A DNA stretch of 64,000 nt from Anaerolineales bacterium (GTDB lineage: Bacteria; Chloroflexota; Anaerolineae; Anaerolineales; Villigracilaceae), in assembly GCA_020634895.1 (NCBI GenBank), contig JACKAV010000005.1, forward strand, positions 1-64,000. Direction: 5' to 3'. The notes beneath the pieces are model-generated. The model had not been told where the DNA came from. It was given only the letters and a program-made list of their open reading frames with translations, and did not search any database. A program made the translations under genes and the position numbers. Below, piece after piece: positions 48,588 through 56,403 of the stretch (position 1 is its first letter; every line of letters begins with the position of its first letter).

Positions 48588-48606
48588 ATACTCATTCAGT
48601 GAGTAT
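48588..48606. promoter_or_regulatory. Inverted repeat upstream of modA (candidate operator)
   Basis: Perfect 7-bp arms ATACTCA and TGAGTAT are separated by ttcag, 56 bases before the modA start. Position and symmetry suit a repressor site (a ModE-like or other regulator). The regulator is not known. Confidence 0.5.
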
Positions 48607-48679
48607 ATCGTGTCCATTTCATTTAGGCAAGTGGCAATTTCAAAATACGGGAATGATTTGGCTATCCCCCATGCTCGTA

Positions 48680-49126
48680 CTATTTATGCGTGCGTTTCGC
48701 GTACCAACCGAGTTTATCCACCGTGTGAACATCAAAATCAGGAATATACGGTTTGATGTCCAAAAGCGGAGTTCCATCCAGCATATCCACCCACTCGACC
48801 TGCAAACGAGTCTTTGTTCTTTGGACCAAGCGGACAACCGAAAACCCGATCGGATTCGGGCGACGATAAAAGCGCGTCGCAAATACGCCGTGGAGTTGAT
48901 CATCTAAAAAAGGCTTGACCAGCAGCTCATGGTTCCCCAACGCTTCATGAAAAACATAGATCAGAATGAGATGTGAAAGTTCATCGATGCTTTCAAGTCC
49001 CTCTTCATATTCGGGGAAAACTTCCACCTCGCCAAGCGCTGTGGAGCGCGAAAACTGAATTGGCGTCTCCGACTTTTCTTTGAACGGAGTGTGAATAACC
49101 CCAATCTGCTTCATGGAAAATTCCAT
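48680..49126 (-). CDS. TrmO/TsaA-family SAM-dependent methyltransferase-like protein
   Basis: This 148-residue beta-barrel protein belongs to the TsaA/TrmO (UPF0066) family. The marks are IGVIHTPFKEKSETPIQ at the N-terminus, SHLILIYVFHEA, GVFATRFYRRPNPIGFSVVRL, and DMLDGTPLLDIKPYIPDFD. TrmO methylates t6A37 in tRNA in enteric bacteria; many others near metal or molybdenum genes have unknown roles. The gene starts 4 bases after the PadR stop and lies upstream of modA on the same strand, so co-regulation is likely. Met1 (49126) and Met5 are both possible starts. Confidence 0.88.
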   Translation of the reverse strand: MEFSMKQIGVIHTPFKEKSETPIQFSRSTALGEVEVFPEYEEGLESIDELSHLILIYVFHEALGNHELLVKPFLDDQLHGVFATRFYRRPNPIGFSVVRLVQRTKTRLQVEWVDMLDGTPLLDIKPYIPDFDVHTVDKLGWYAKRTHK

Positions 49127-49130
49127 CGCG

Positions 49131-49700
49131 TTATTTCCTCAGTTGTTTTATGTTCGCGAAATTCTCCTCGCAATCGTCCAGCCATTCCAGCACAAGACGC
49201 AATTGCTTCAACCGCATTTCAAGACTCATCTGGTTATAGATCTGCCCGGAAGGAAGATCCGCCAGTGTCTTTTCCAAACGCGTAATATGGATTTCTGCTT
49301 CAGCACGCTGTTGGTCAAATGCCTGTGCGATCTTTTGAGGAAAGTACATCTTGAGGAAATACAAACGAGTGATGAACTCCATACGGATCGCGCGCGTACT
49401 GCCCCCGCTGGGTGTATCCAGCCATGCAAGGAAGTTCGTCTTCCCCTGTTCCGTCATGTGCAACAACTGACGTGGCGGCAGTTTTTCCTGCGGAACCTCC
49501 TGCACAGAAATATCCCCCCGCGTTTCAAGCCGTTTTAATATTGAATACGCCTGGCTCTGACTCAGATGCCAGACCTGCCCCAGGTCTGCAATGATCCTGC
49601 GGTGCAGGTCATATCCGTGACCGGCTTCAGCGTAGAGCAAGCCCAGCAGCGCCATCTCAGGCGAGAGGGTCCCAACATGATGCGGTTTTCCGTTTGTCAT
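49131..49700 (-). CDS. PadR-family transcriptional regulator
   Basis: This 189-residue protein has the PadR winged helix in residues about 12-90: SPEMALLGLLYAEAGHGYDLHRRI, WHLSQSQAYSILKRLETRG and the wing LPPRQLLHMTEQGK. The C-terminal half is the long-helix Vir_act_alpha_C-type dimerisation domain (LEKTLADLPSG ... LRLVLEWLDDCEEN). PadR proteins repress genes and respond to small ligands. It heads the unit with the TrmO-like gene and modAB behind it. A near-perfect inverted repeat at 49736-49758 is a likely autoregulatory site. Confidence 0.9.
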   Translation of the reverse strand: MTNGKPHHVGTLSPEMALLGLLYAEAGHGYDLHRRIIADLGQVWHLSQSQAYSILKRLETRGDISVQEVPQEKLPPRQLLHMTEQGKTNFLAWLDTPSGGSTRAIRMEFITRLYFLKMYFPQKIAQAFDQQRAEAEIHITRLEKTLADLPSGQIYNQMSLEMRLKQLRLVLEWLDDCEENFANIKQLRK

Positions 49701-49735
49701 AATAGCAGCCAGATGAGAAATCAGTTTAATCAGTA

Positions 49736-49758
49736 TATCGCAAAACTAATTTGCAATA
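49736..49758. promoter_or_regulatory. Candidate PadR operator
   Basis: Nine-base arms TATCGCAAA and TTTGCAATA (8 of 9 symmetrical) flank a 5-base centre, 36 bases upstream of the padR-like start codon. Confidence 0.55.
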
Positions 49759-49865
49759 CTGGAACTACCCCTTTAACGGCATACACCGCGTGTTACGCGG
49801 TGCAGCCTTAAGACCAACTCAGAGGGAGGAGAGAGAGTTTGGATAAGCAGTCTTTTCAGACTGCC

Positions 49866-50087
49866 CTATTCAACAGGGTCAAGGTCAGGATTGGTTCCGC
49901 ACAATGAGCAGGCGGGGTGCTCCATGCTGTTGCATTCCAACGCTTTGGAGCAGCGTCTTGCCAAAATGCGGGGGGCTTGCTCTGGCAGAAAATCGGCTGG
50001 GTAAACTACCTCAGTCTCGATGTCGATATCTTCCTGCACATGTTCGCAGTACTTGGTTTTTTCAACTTGCCAAACCTTTTTTGCCAT
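49866..50087 (-). CDS. Small cysteine-rich protein, unknown function
   Basis: This 73-residue protein has five cysteines: one near the N-terminus (KTKYCEHVQ) and four in the C-terminal half (RRCSKALECNSMEHPACSLCGTNPD). The spacing suggests metal binding or a small zinc module. The terminal GTNPDLDPVE segment looks conserved-like, but I know no named family. A good ribosome-binding site (aggaggctgct) precedes ATG 50087, supporting a real gene. It stands alone between the padR and glucose-dehydrogenase-like genes. Confidence 0.65.
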   Translation of the reverse strand: MAKKVWQVEKTKYCEHVQEDIDIETEVVYPADFLPEQAPRILARRCSKALECNSMEHPACSLCGTNPDLDPVE

Positions 50088-50123
50088 AGCAGCCTCCTGA
50101 CTCCGATGCTGTCAGTTTAAGTG

Positions 50124-50153
50124 AAAAACGCCTGCCAGACCAGTGACAGGCGT
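50124..50153 (-). terminator. Terminator after the PQQ-type sugar dehydrogenase gene
   Basis: On the minus strand, acgcctg/caggcgt is followed by ttttcac, about 45 bases past the dehydrogenase stop. Confidence 0.75.
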
Positions 50154-50198
50154 CACAAACTCAAATGACAAAACACCTATTGTGGATGTGATAAGTCC

Positions 50199-51416
50199 TT
50201 ATTTCCTTGCAAGGATGTAAACACTCCCGTTATCGCTGGAAAAATACAGCTCACCAGCCTCATCTTCGCCAAAAGATGTGATGGTCACCCCCGCCTCGAA
50301 TATGACTTGAGATTGCCACTGCCCATTTGAGAGGATCAACCCCCAGACCTTCCCCGAACAATAATCGCCGTAGAGATAGATCCCGTTCCACTCCGGCAGG
50401 GAGCCGCGGTAGACGTATCCGCCCGTCACGGAACAGCCGAAATCGTGGCTGTACTCCGCGGCTGGGAGCAGGAATCCGGGTTGGGGTTCGCCGTCGTAGC
50501 CGTGATTTCCTTCCATAACGCTCCAGCCAAAATTTGCCCCGCCGGGCGAACCTGCCGGAAGAAAGTCGATCTCTTCATAGGCATTCTGCCCCACATCGCC
50601 GATCCACATATCGCCGGTGACGCGGTCAAACGAGAAACGCCACGGGTTGCGAAGACCATACGCCCAGACCTCATTCCCGAACGGGTTGTCCGCAGGGATG
50701 GCATAGGGGTCGCCGTTGTTGACGTCGATGCGCAGGATTTTCCCCAAAAGTGAGCTGGTATCCTGCCCATTCTTGAACGGGTCACCCGCCGCGCCGCCGT
50801 CACCCAGCCCAAGATAAAGGTAGCCATCGGGACCGAACACAACCGCTCCGCCATTATGGTTTGGGAAAGGCTGCCGCACGATCATCAAGACATTTTCGCT
50901 GTTTGGGTCGGCAACATCGCCATTCGCCTGGAAACGTGAAATACGGGTATGCCCGCCATTGCCTGTGTAGTTGACGTAAAAATACCCATTGCTGGCGTAG
51001 TTCGGGTCGAAGGCAAGCCCCAGCAGACCCATTTCATTGCTGTCGTCATTGACGCGGTCGTCGATGCTGAGGAAAGGCTGGCTGTAAAGCTGCCCATCTT
51101 TGAAAATGCGGATCGCGCCGTATTTCTCGATGATGAACAAACGCCCCGAACCGTCATGCGCGGACTGTACAGCCACGGGACGGTCCAATCCGCTGACGAT
51201 GGGGAGCCATGTAAAGTTGTTCGGGTCAGGGAATTGAACCACGCTGGCGGTGGGAGGTTCGGTCTCTGTGGGCGTGGCGGGTTCGGGCTGAGATTCAGTC
51301 TGCGGCGCTGAATCAACCGTCGGCTGGGGAAGAGGCGTGCCCGTCGGGGCGACGATCCCATTTCCCCCGCCGCAGGCAAGGATGGGCAACGTCAGCAGGA
51401 TGAGGAGTCGCTTCAT
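50199..51416 (-). CDS. PQQ-dependent sugar dehydrogenase-like lipoprotein (GSDH family)
   Basis: The 405-residue protein has a lipoprotein signal (LLTLPILACGGG) and a Pro/Thr/Glu-rich spacer to about residue 65. A six-bladed beta-propeller of the soluble glucose/sorbosone dehydrogenase family follows: VSGLDRPVAVQSAHDGSGRL, NEMGLLGLAFDPNYASNG, FPNHNGGAVVFGPDGYLYLG, GDGGAAGDPF, YGLRNPWRFSFD and WIGDVGQNAYEEID. Family members oxidise aldoses using PQQ and Ca; whether this one binds PQQ is not shown. It should sit on the outer face of the membrane. DUF1232 precedes it by 13 bases. Confidence 0.9.
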   Translation of the reverse strand: MKRLLILLTLPILACGGGNGIVAPTGTPLPQPTVDSAPQTESQPEPATPTETEPPTASVVQFPDPNNFTWLPIVSGLDRPVAVQSAHDGSGRLFIIEKYGAIRIFKDGQLYSQPFLSIDDRVNDDSNEMGLLGLAFDPNYASNGYFYVNYTGNGGHTRISRFQANGDVADPNSENVLMIVRQPFPNHNGGAVVFGPDGYLYLGLGDGGAAGDPFKNGQDTSSLLGKILRIDVNNGDPYAIPADNPFGNEVWAYGLRNPWRFSFDRVTGDMWIGDVGQNAYEEIDFLPAGSPGGANFGWSVMEGNHGYDGEPQPGFLLPAAEYSHDFGCSVTGGYVYRGSLPEWNGIYLYGDYCSGKVWGLILSNGQWQSQVIFEAGVTITSFGEDEAGELYFSSDNGSVYILARK

Positions 51417-51429
51417 TGATTAGAAAGCT

Positions 51430-51792
51430 TTACTCTTTGACTTCGGACGTTTCTGCATCCACCACATCGTCATCGTCGTCGCCGGGTTTCATATTCCCGG
51501 CAAGGTCTTTCATATGTTCCGCCACTACCTCGGGCGGACAAAGCTCGATAAAGAAATAGTAACCCAAACCGAGGATGGCGGCATCATCCAACGCGTCCAA
51601 ACCGGGAACACCCATAATGATGTCGATCGGCGAGAGCAAATAAATGAACGAACCGATCGGGACCAGTTTTGCCCATGTGCTTACTCGGGGATCGCGGATC
51701 AGGCGCAATATCAGTTTTGCGCGGACAACGAGATTGTGGATCATGCCGCTCTGTGGTGATACGACAATATCGGAAGATTTTTTATCTGCCAT
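51430..51792 (-). CDS. YkvA-like DUF1232 membrane protein
   Basis: This 120-residue protein has the DUF1232 core LVVRAKLILRLIRDPRVSTWAKLVPIGSFIYLLSPIDIIMGVPGLDALDDAAIL, of which the SPIDI and D(D)A segments are the hallmark. It has one or two hydrophobic helices. The tail is very acidic (DDDDDVVDAETSE). Function is unknown. The ATG at 51792 has aaaggag upstream; the longer ORF to 51939 runs into the promoter region and was rejected. It shares a short gap with the sugar-dehydrogenase gene, so they may be cotranscribed. Confidence 0.85.
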   Translation of the reverse strand: MADKKSSDIVVSPQSGMIHNLVVRAKLILRLIRDPRVSTWAKLVPIGSFIYLLSPIDIIMGVPGLDALDDAAILGLGYYFFIELCPPEVVAEHMKDLAGNMKPGDDDDDVVDAETSEVKE

Positions 51793-51995
51793 TTTTTCTC
51801 CTTTAGTTGGTGTCATTATATTCGATTCATATCTCCGGGCATCAGGCTGGCGAGCCGCCGCGGATATTTCATGTACGAAACTGGCGCAATTCCGGTGCAT
51901 GCGACAAATGTCACGCCGGTTCCTGACGATCATTTGCAACTTTTTTCACGGTACAGCATCAAATCCATACGAATATTAATTTGGAGGATTATCCC

Positions 51996-52388
51996 ATGGA
52001 TATGATCATTGATTTCCCCGGCGGACTGAAAGTGGACGCCCACTTCCGCGGACACACATTCAACACCGACCAACCCCCCGCAGATTCCGCGCCGATGCCG
52101 TTCGAACTGTTCCTCGCTTCCATCGGCACATGCGCAGGCATTTACGTTTTGGGCTTCTGCCGCCAGCGCAACCTGCCCACTGAAGGCATCCGCATCATTC
52201 AGCGCAACTACCCCAACATGATGACCGGACTGATGGACAGGATCGACCTTGAAATTCAGGTCCCGCCCACCTTCCCCGAGCAGTATCACGCCGCGCTCGT
52301 CCGCTCGGCTGAGTTGTGCAAAGTGAAGAAGACGCTCGAAAACCCGCCCACGTTCGATGTGAAAACAAAAGTAGTGGAAGCAGCCTAA
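51996..52388 (+). CDS. OsmC-family protein
   Basis: This 130-residue protein has the OsmC/YhfA-type fold: N-terminal strands (DFPGGLKVDAHFRGHTF), the segment PMPFELFLASIGTCAGIYVLGFC with two Cys in the central helix, and C-terminal LEIQVPPTFPEQYHAALVRSAELCKVKKTL. OsmC proteins use two cysteines to reduce organic hydroperoxides; here Cys in GTCAG and Cys in AELCKV are the likely pair. ATG 51996 follows ggagg; a TTG at 51981 lies inside that ribosome-binding region. It is a single-gene unit with its own terminator. Confidence 0.88.
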   Translation: MDMIIDFPGGLKVDAHFRGHTFNTDQPPADSAPMPFELFLASIGTCAGIYVLGFCRQRNLPTEGIRIIQRNYPNMMTGLMDRIDLEIQVPPTFPEQYHAALVRSAELCKVKKTLENPPTFDVKTKVVEAA

Positions 52389-52397
52389 CAAAACAAA

Positions 52398-52424
52398 AGT
52401 CACCGCAAGGTGGCTTTTTGTTTT
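52398..52424 (+). terminator. Terminator after the OsmC-like gene
   Basis: The stem agtcacc/ggtggct with a gcaa tetraloop is followed by ttttgtttt, 10 bases past the stop. Confidence 0.88.
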
Positions 52425-52438
52425 AGTAAAATAGCATC

Positions 52439-52912
52439 ATGCCATATTTGATAGATGGTCATAACCTGATCCCCAAACTGGGACTGCACCTCGAAGACCC
52501 GGATGACGAAATGGAATTGGTGCGCCTCCTTCAGGACTTTGTGCGGATCACGCGCCAGCAGGTTGAAGTCTACTTTGACGGTGCTCCCGCCGGGCAGGCT
52601 GGCTCGCGGAAGTTCGGCTCCATCAAGGCACACTTCGTCCCCAAAGGTCAGACAGCTGATCGAGCCATTCGCAGGCGGCTGGAAAATATGGAGAAGTCCG
52701 CCAAAAACTGGACCGTCGTATCCTCAGATCATGAAGTCCAAAGCTCAGCGCGGGTCAATCAGGCGAAGTTCATCCGCTCGGAAGAATTTGTCAAACAACT
52801 TCGCATCGAGTTATCGAAGAAAACGAAACAAGATAACGATAACATTCACCTATCAGAACATGAAGTGGATGAATGGTTACAACTCTTTCAAAAGAAGGAA
52901 AAGAAAGAATAG
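52439..52912 (+). CDS. YacP-like NYN-domain protein
   Basis: This 157-residue protein has the NYN (PIN-like) nuclease pattern: MPYLIDGHNLIP at the N-terminus with the first Asp and Asn, VEVYFDGAPAG, KGQTADRAIRRRLEN with a third acidic residue, and WTVVSSDHEVQSSAR. The YacP/Rae1 group includes ribosome-associated mRNA endonucleases; the target here is unknown. Lys-rich C-terminus. The gene starts about 15 bases after the OsmC terminator. Confidence 0.88.
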   Translation: MPYLIDGHNLIPKLGLHLEDPDDEMELVRLLQDFVRITRQQVEVYFDGAPAGQAGSRKFGSIKAHFVPKGQTADRAIRRRLENMEKSAKNWTVVSSDHEVQSSARVNQAKFIRSEEFVKQLRIELSKKTKQDNDNIHLSEHEVDEWLQLFQKKEKKE

Positions 52913-53232
52913 TACTGATGTCTTATATGATTTTAATGAAATGTGGATAAAAAAGGTGTATATTATCTCCAACGACACCTGCCCTCCCTTTTACTGGTAT
53001 TCTGGTGTCCACCGCCGCGCTGTTCAACATGTCCCCCCCATGCTGGCAGGCGGCGGTACCTTTTAAAACACAGCGGGAAATCCAGGAATGTCAAAACACA
53101 CTTGAACCACAATGGAATAATTCTTTATAATACTCTACATAAATTTTGTGCTTGGCGCCGCCTCTCTTGTATGGGCTTATCGATGCAATAAAAAGCATTC
53201 AAATCCAGACAGATTTATGAAAGGAAGGCAAT
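52913..53232. other. Gene-free stretch with a hairpin and the promoter of the next gene
   Basis: A possible terminator hairpin (stem accgccg/cggcggt, about 53013-53060, large loop, followed by accttttaaaa) belongs to the preceding gene. A candidate promoter follows at 53102-53131 and the ribosome-binding site aaggaaggcaat at the end. No gene or repeat array is seen. Confidence 0.55.
53102..53131 (+). promoter_or_regulatory. Candidate promoter of the lipoprotein gene at 53233
   Basis: A -35 TTGAAC (53102-53107) and a -10 TATAAT (53126-53131) are separated by 18 bases. They lie about 100 bases before the start codon. Confidence 0.6.
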
Positions 53233-54216
53233 ATGTTTCGGGGTAGGACATCAAAAAAGACCATATCCTCTTTTCGTTTATGGAGTTTTATTACACTTAC
53301 CACAGCGATGCTTTATTCATGCAATGTGATCCCCACGCAGGTCATCACTCCCAAAGTAACAGAATGCCCACCGTCGGGGGACGTGAATATTTACAAACCA
53401 ACGGCAACCCCGTCGCCCATTGCCACATTCCCATCAGATATACCCACCCCCACACCGTTAGCTAGTGGCAATTCAATTGAGCAGTTCAGCATCTCCAAAC
53501 AGGAGGCGTTTCAAAACCTCGAGGCGGAAGTCCGTGCCTGGACTGACATCCGACCCTTTGTATTGGATGATACAAGTCAGGCGTGGGTAATTCTCACGTT
53601 CCTAAGCCCCGAATTGATCAAGGTCATTTCCATCAATGAGGAATTGTATGAGAACCCGAACAATCCCGCGATCCTGCCTCGCATCGAGTATTTAATGAAA
53701 CAGATCGCCAATCGGGAAAAATTGATTTTTCTTCTCACCATGATCTCAGGAAGTACAACCGGCAGCGCCGCTGCCCCGCACACGATCAGACTGACAGCCA
53801 GCCAAATGATCTTAAACACATCTAGCGGACTGTCCATAAGCCCCGGATTATATGACCACAACCTCGACCAACCCATTGCTTTGACAGAATCAAACTTTGG
53901 GTATCTTTATTACCCACTGTCCATAAATGATGCCAACAACGTTTGCACCGAGGTACTTTCTCCCACATTCAACACCAAGATCATCGTCCAGACGGAATCC
54001 ATCATCATCGACAAATCCGCAAACGGACCCTATACATGGACAATCGACTACAAGCCGCTGTTGGATGTAGGGCTTCCCCATCCTGCGGATGGCAATCAAA
54101 ACACCTATCCCGAGAGCACACTTACGCCCTCGCTCACACCGCCGACAACGTTGAACACATCCACGCTGTTCTGGCAGGAATATGCCAGATTCGTATGGGG
54201 ACAGTTAACACGATAG
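53233..54216 (+). CDS. Unknown lipoprotein
   Basis: This 327-residue exported protein has a basic N-terminus, a hydrophobic segment and a lipobox-like Cys (AMLYSCNVIP). A Pro/Thr-rich spacer (YKPTATPSPIATFPS, TPTPLASG) follows, then a soluble domain of about 230 residues (FQNLEAEVRAWTDIRP ...) and a second Thr/Pro spacer near the end (STLTPSLTPPTTLNTST). I recognise no family. The spacers suit a surface-exposed domain on a tether, as in other lipoproteins of the window. aaaggaaggcaat precedes the ATG. Confidence 0.72.
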   Translation: MFRGRTSKKTISSFRLWSFITLTTAMLYSCNVIPTQVITPKVTECPPSGDVNIYKPTATPSPIATFPSDIPTPTPLASGNSIEQFSISKQEAFQNLEAEVRAWTDIRPFVLDDTSQAWVILTFLSPELIKVISINEELYENPNNPAILPRIEYLMKQIANREKLIFLLTMISGSTTGSAAAPHTIRLTASQMILNTSSGLSISPGLYDHNLDQPIALTESNFGYLYYPLSINDANNVCTEVLSPTFNTKIIVQTESIIIDKSANGPYTWTIDYKPLLDVGLPHPADGNQNTYPESTLTPSLTPPTTLNTSTLFWQEYARFVWGQLTR

Positions 54217-54244
54217 ATTACTTCTATGAGGCTATAATCATTTA

Positions 54245-55255
54245 ATGGCTACCGTATTTACTTTTGTCCCTTCCCGGAATCATGAATACCCGGAACACCC
54301 GGAACGACCGGGCAGGCTGGATATTCTGGAACCCATGCTCAACACGTTTGGCGCGGAACGGCTCGACCCCATCAGCGCGAAGGAAGAGGAGGTGGCACGG
54401 GTACACCCGGCGGGAATGATCCGCGCCATCGAGGAAGTCTGCAAACAGGGAGAGGGCGTGATCGATTACGCTCCAACTTTCGTGACGGAAACCTCCTACG
54501 AAGACGCCATGCTCGCCGCTGGCGGCGTCCTCACCTGTGCGCGGACGGTGATGAATGGAGAGGCATCGAACGGATTTGCCATTGTCCGCCCGCCGGGGCA
54601 TCATGCCGAGCCGCAGCGCGCCATGGGATTTTGTCTCTTCAGCAATATCGCCATCGCCGTACAGGATTTGCTTGCGCAGGGCATGAAGCGCGTGATGGTC
54701 ATCGACTATGACGCGCATCACGGCAACGGCACACAAGCCGCATTGTTGAACGAAGACCGCGCAGGTTTTATATCCACACATCAATGGGGCATCTACCCCG
54801 GCACCGGCTGGCTGGACGAAGCTCCGCACGCGAGAAAGCGCATGGTCAATGTTCCGCTTCCAGAATACGCAGGAGACAAGACCTTCGCTCAAATCGCAGA
54901 CTCGATATTCAAGCCGATGGTCGCGTCGTTCCAACCGGAGATGCTATTGATCTCCGCCGGTTTCGATTCGCATTGGAACGATCCCATCACTTCGCTTGGA
55001 CTTTCCACACAAGGCTTTTACAATATCTCGAAAAAACTTGTCGAAATGGCGGGCGAATACTGCAACGGCAGAATCGTTTTTGTATTGGAAGGCGGATATG
55101 ATCCGCACAACGTCGCCAACGGCGCAGGAGCCGTCTTCGATGCGCTGACCAGCCGTCCGTTAAGGAATGAGGCGAACGATCCTTCACCGTATAATGAACC
55201 GGATTTCGATCCGCGTCTGGATGAGATCCGCAAGCTTCATGGATTGACATCGTAA
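54245..55255 (+). CDS. Histone deacetylase-superfamily amidohydrolase
   Basis: This 336-residue zinc hydrolase belongs to the HDAC/AcuC/acetylpolyamine amidohydrolase family. The charge-relay His pair is in VRPPGHHAEP, the zinc ligands are in IDYDAHHGNGTQ and SAGFDSHWNDP, and LEGGYD is at the C-terminal end. HEYPEHPERPGRLD starts the protein as in class II members. Bacterial relatives deacetylate acetyl-polyamines, acetoin-utilisation proteins or other acetamides; the substrate is open. The gene is followed 25 bases later by the zinc-ribbon protein. Confidence 0.93.
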   Translation: MATVFTFVPSRNHEYPEHPERPGRLDILEPMLNTFGAERLDPISAKEEEVARVHPAGMIRAIEEVCKQGEGVIDYAPTFVTETSYEDAMLAAGGVLTCARTVMNGEASNGFAIVRPPGHHAEPQRAMGFCLFSNIAIAVQDLLAQGMKRVMVIDYDAHHGNGTQAALLNEDRAGFISTHQWGIYPGTGWLDEAPHARKRMVNVPLPEYAGDKTFAQIADSIFKPMVASFQPEMLLISAGFDSHWNDPITSLGLSTQGFYNISKKLVEMAGEYCNGRIVFVLEGGYDPHNVANGAGAVFDALTSRPLRNEANDPSPYNEPDFDPRLDEIRKLHGLTS

Positions 55256-55280
55256 ATTTTTATCAAGGAGAAGAAACGTT

Positions 55281-56345
55281 ATGCGACAGAGCAGTAAAGG
55301 ATTTATTCAACTGGAATGGGTCTGCCCCAATTGCGGCGGACGCAACCCGGGTCCTGTAAAAACTTGTGAAAACTGCGGCGCCCCCCAGCCGGAGAACGTT
55401 CAGTTCCAGCGACCGGCGGAAGAGAAGCTGGTCACCGATGAAAAATCTGTTGCTGCGGCAAAAGCCGGGGCGGATATCCACTGTGGATTCTGCGGCACGC
55501 GCAACCCCTCCACCGCCGAGACTTGTTCGCAATGTGGAGCGGACCTGAAGGAAGGCAAGGCGCGCCAATCTGGACAGGTAATGCAAGCGGCTCAGCCCGC
55601 GCCGAAAGTTGTTACCTGCTCGAATTGCGGAAGCGAAAACCCAAGCTCTGCCCGCACTTGCACAAACTGCGGCGCACCGATCCAAACGAGTACGCCAGTT
55701 CCCCAAAAGCAGACGATGCCTGCTGGCGCAAAAGCCGGAACATCCACAACTGCGAAGCCGAAGAAGAAATTCAATTGGCTGGTTGCCGGTGGGATCGGCG
55801 CATTCCTATTGCTGTGCTGCATTGCATTAGTGGCTCTATTCGTCATTCCATCACGCTCAGTGCAAGGGACTGTTACAAACGTTTACTGGAAAACTTCCGT
55901 CCCTGTGCAGGAAGTGCAGGCGGTTTACCACTCCGATGAACGCGGCAACCCACCGTCAGATGCGTATGACGTGTCCTGCCGAACGGATAGTCACGAAGTC
56001 TGCGAAGATAAAACTGTCGATAAAGGCAACGGCTATGCTGAAGTGGTGACAGAATGTCACACCGTTTCAGAACAGTATTGCAGCTACACCACCGACGAGT
56101 GGACGACCATCCAAACCTATAACCTGGACGGCAATGACTTGTATCCGCAGTACGCCGAGCCGACCATCTTTGGCGATCAGCGAGTCGGGTCGTCAAGCGC
56201 CGATTATCAGGTCTATTTCGACACATCCGATGGACAGATGACCTACTCGCCAAGTTCGGAAAGTTCGTTCCAGCAATTCCAACAAGGCAGTACATGGACA
56301 TTGAAACTAAACGCCGTCGGCGGGATCGTCAGCGTGGAAAGATAA
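55281..56345 (+). CDS. Triple zinc-ribbon membrane-anchored protein
   Basis: This 354-residue protein has three four-Cys zinc ribbons: CPNCGGRNPGPVKTCENCG, CGFCGTRNPSTAETCSQCG and CSNCGSENPSSARTCTNCG. The spacing (CxxCx10CxxC) resembles RanBP2-type or rubredoxin-like knuckles. A Pro/Ala/Lys spacer follows, then one helix (WLVAGGIGAFLLLCCIALVAL) and an extracytoplasmic domain of about 170 residues with further Cys pairs (YDVSCRTDSHEVCED, EQYCSYT). The zinc part should face the cytoplasm. Function is unknown. The first Met is preceded by aaggagaag. Confidence 0.82.
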   Translation: MRQSSKGFIQLEWVCPNCGGRNPGPVKTCENCGAPQPENVQFQRPAEEKLVTDEKSVAAAKAGADIHCGFCGTRNPSTAETCSQCGADLKEGKARQSGQVMQAAQPAPKVVTCSNCGSENPSSARTCTNCGAPIQTSTPVPQKQTMPAGAKAGTSTTAKPKKKFNWLVAGGIGAFLLLCCIALVALFVIPSRSVQGTVTNVYWKTSVPVQEVQAVYHSDERGNPPSDAYDVSCRTDSHEVCEDKTVDKGNGYAEVVTECHTVSEQYCSYTTDEWTTIQTYNLDGNDLYPQYAEPTIFGDQRVGSSSADYQVYFDTSDGQMTYSPSSESSFQQFQQGSTWTLKLNAVGGIVSVER

Positions 56346-56358
56346 CCAATAATGAAAG

Positions 56359-56392
56359 AGACAGTTCCCACATGGGAACTGTCTTGTATTTA
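56359..56392 (+). terminator. Terminator after the zinc-ribbon gene
   Basis: The stem agacagttccca/tgggaactgtct is followed by tgtatttat, 14 bases past the stop. Confidence 0.75.
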
Positions 56393-56403
56393 TATAAGAG
56401 CTC

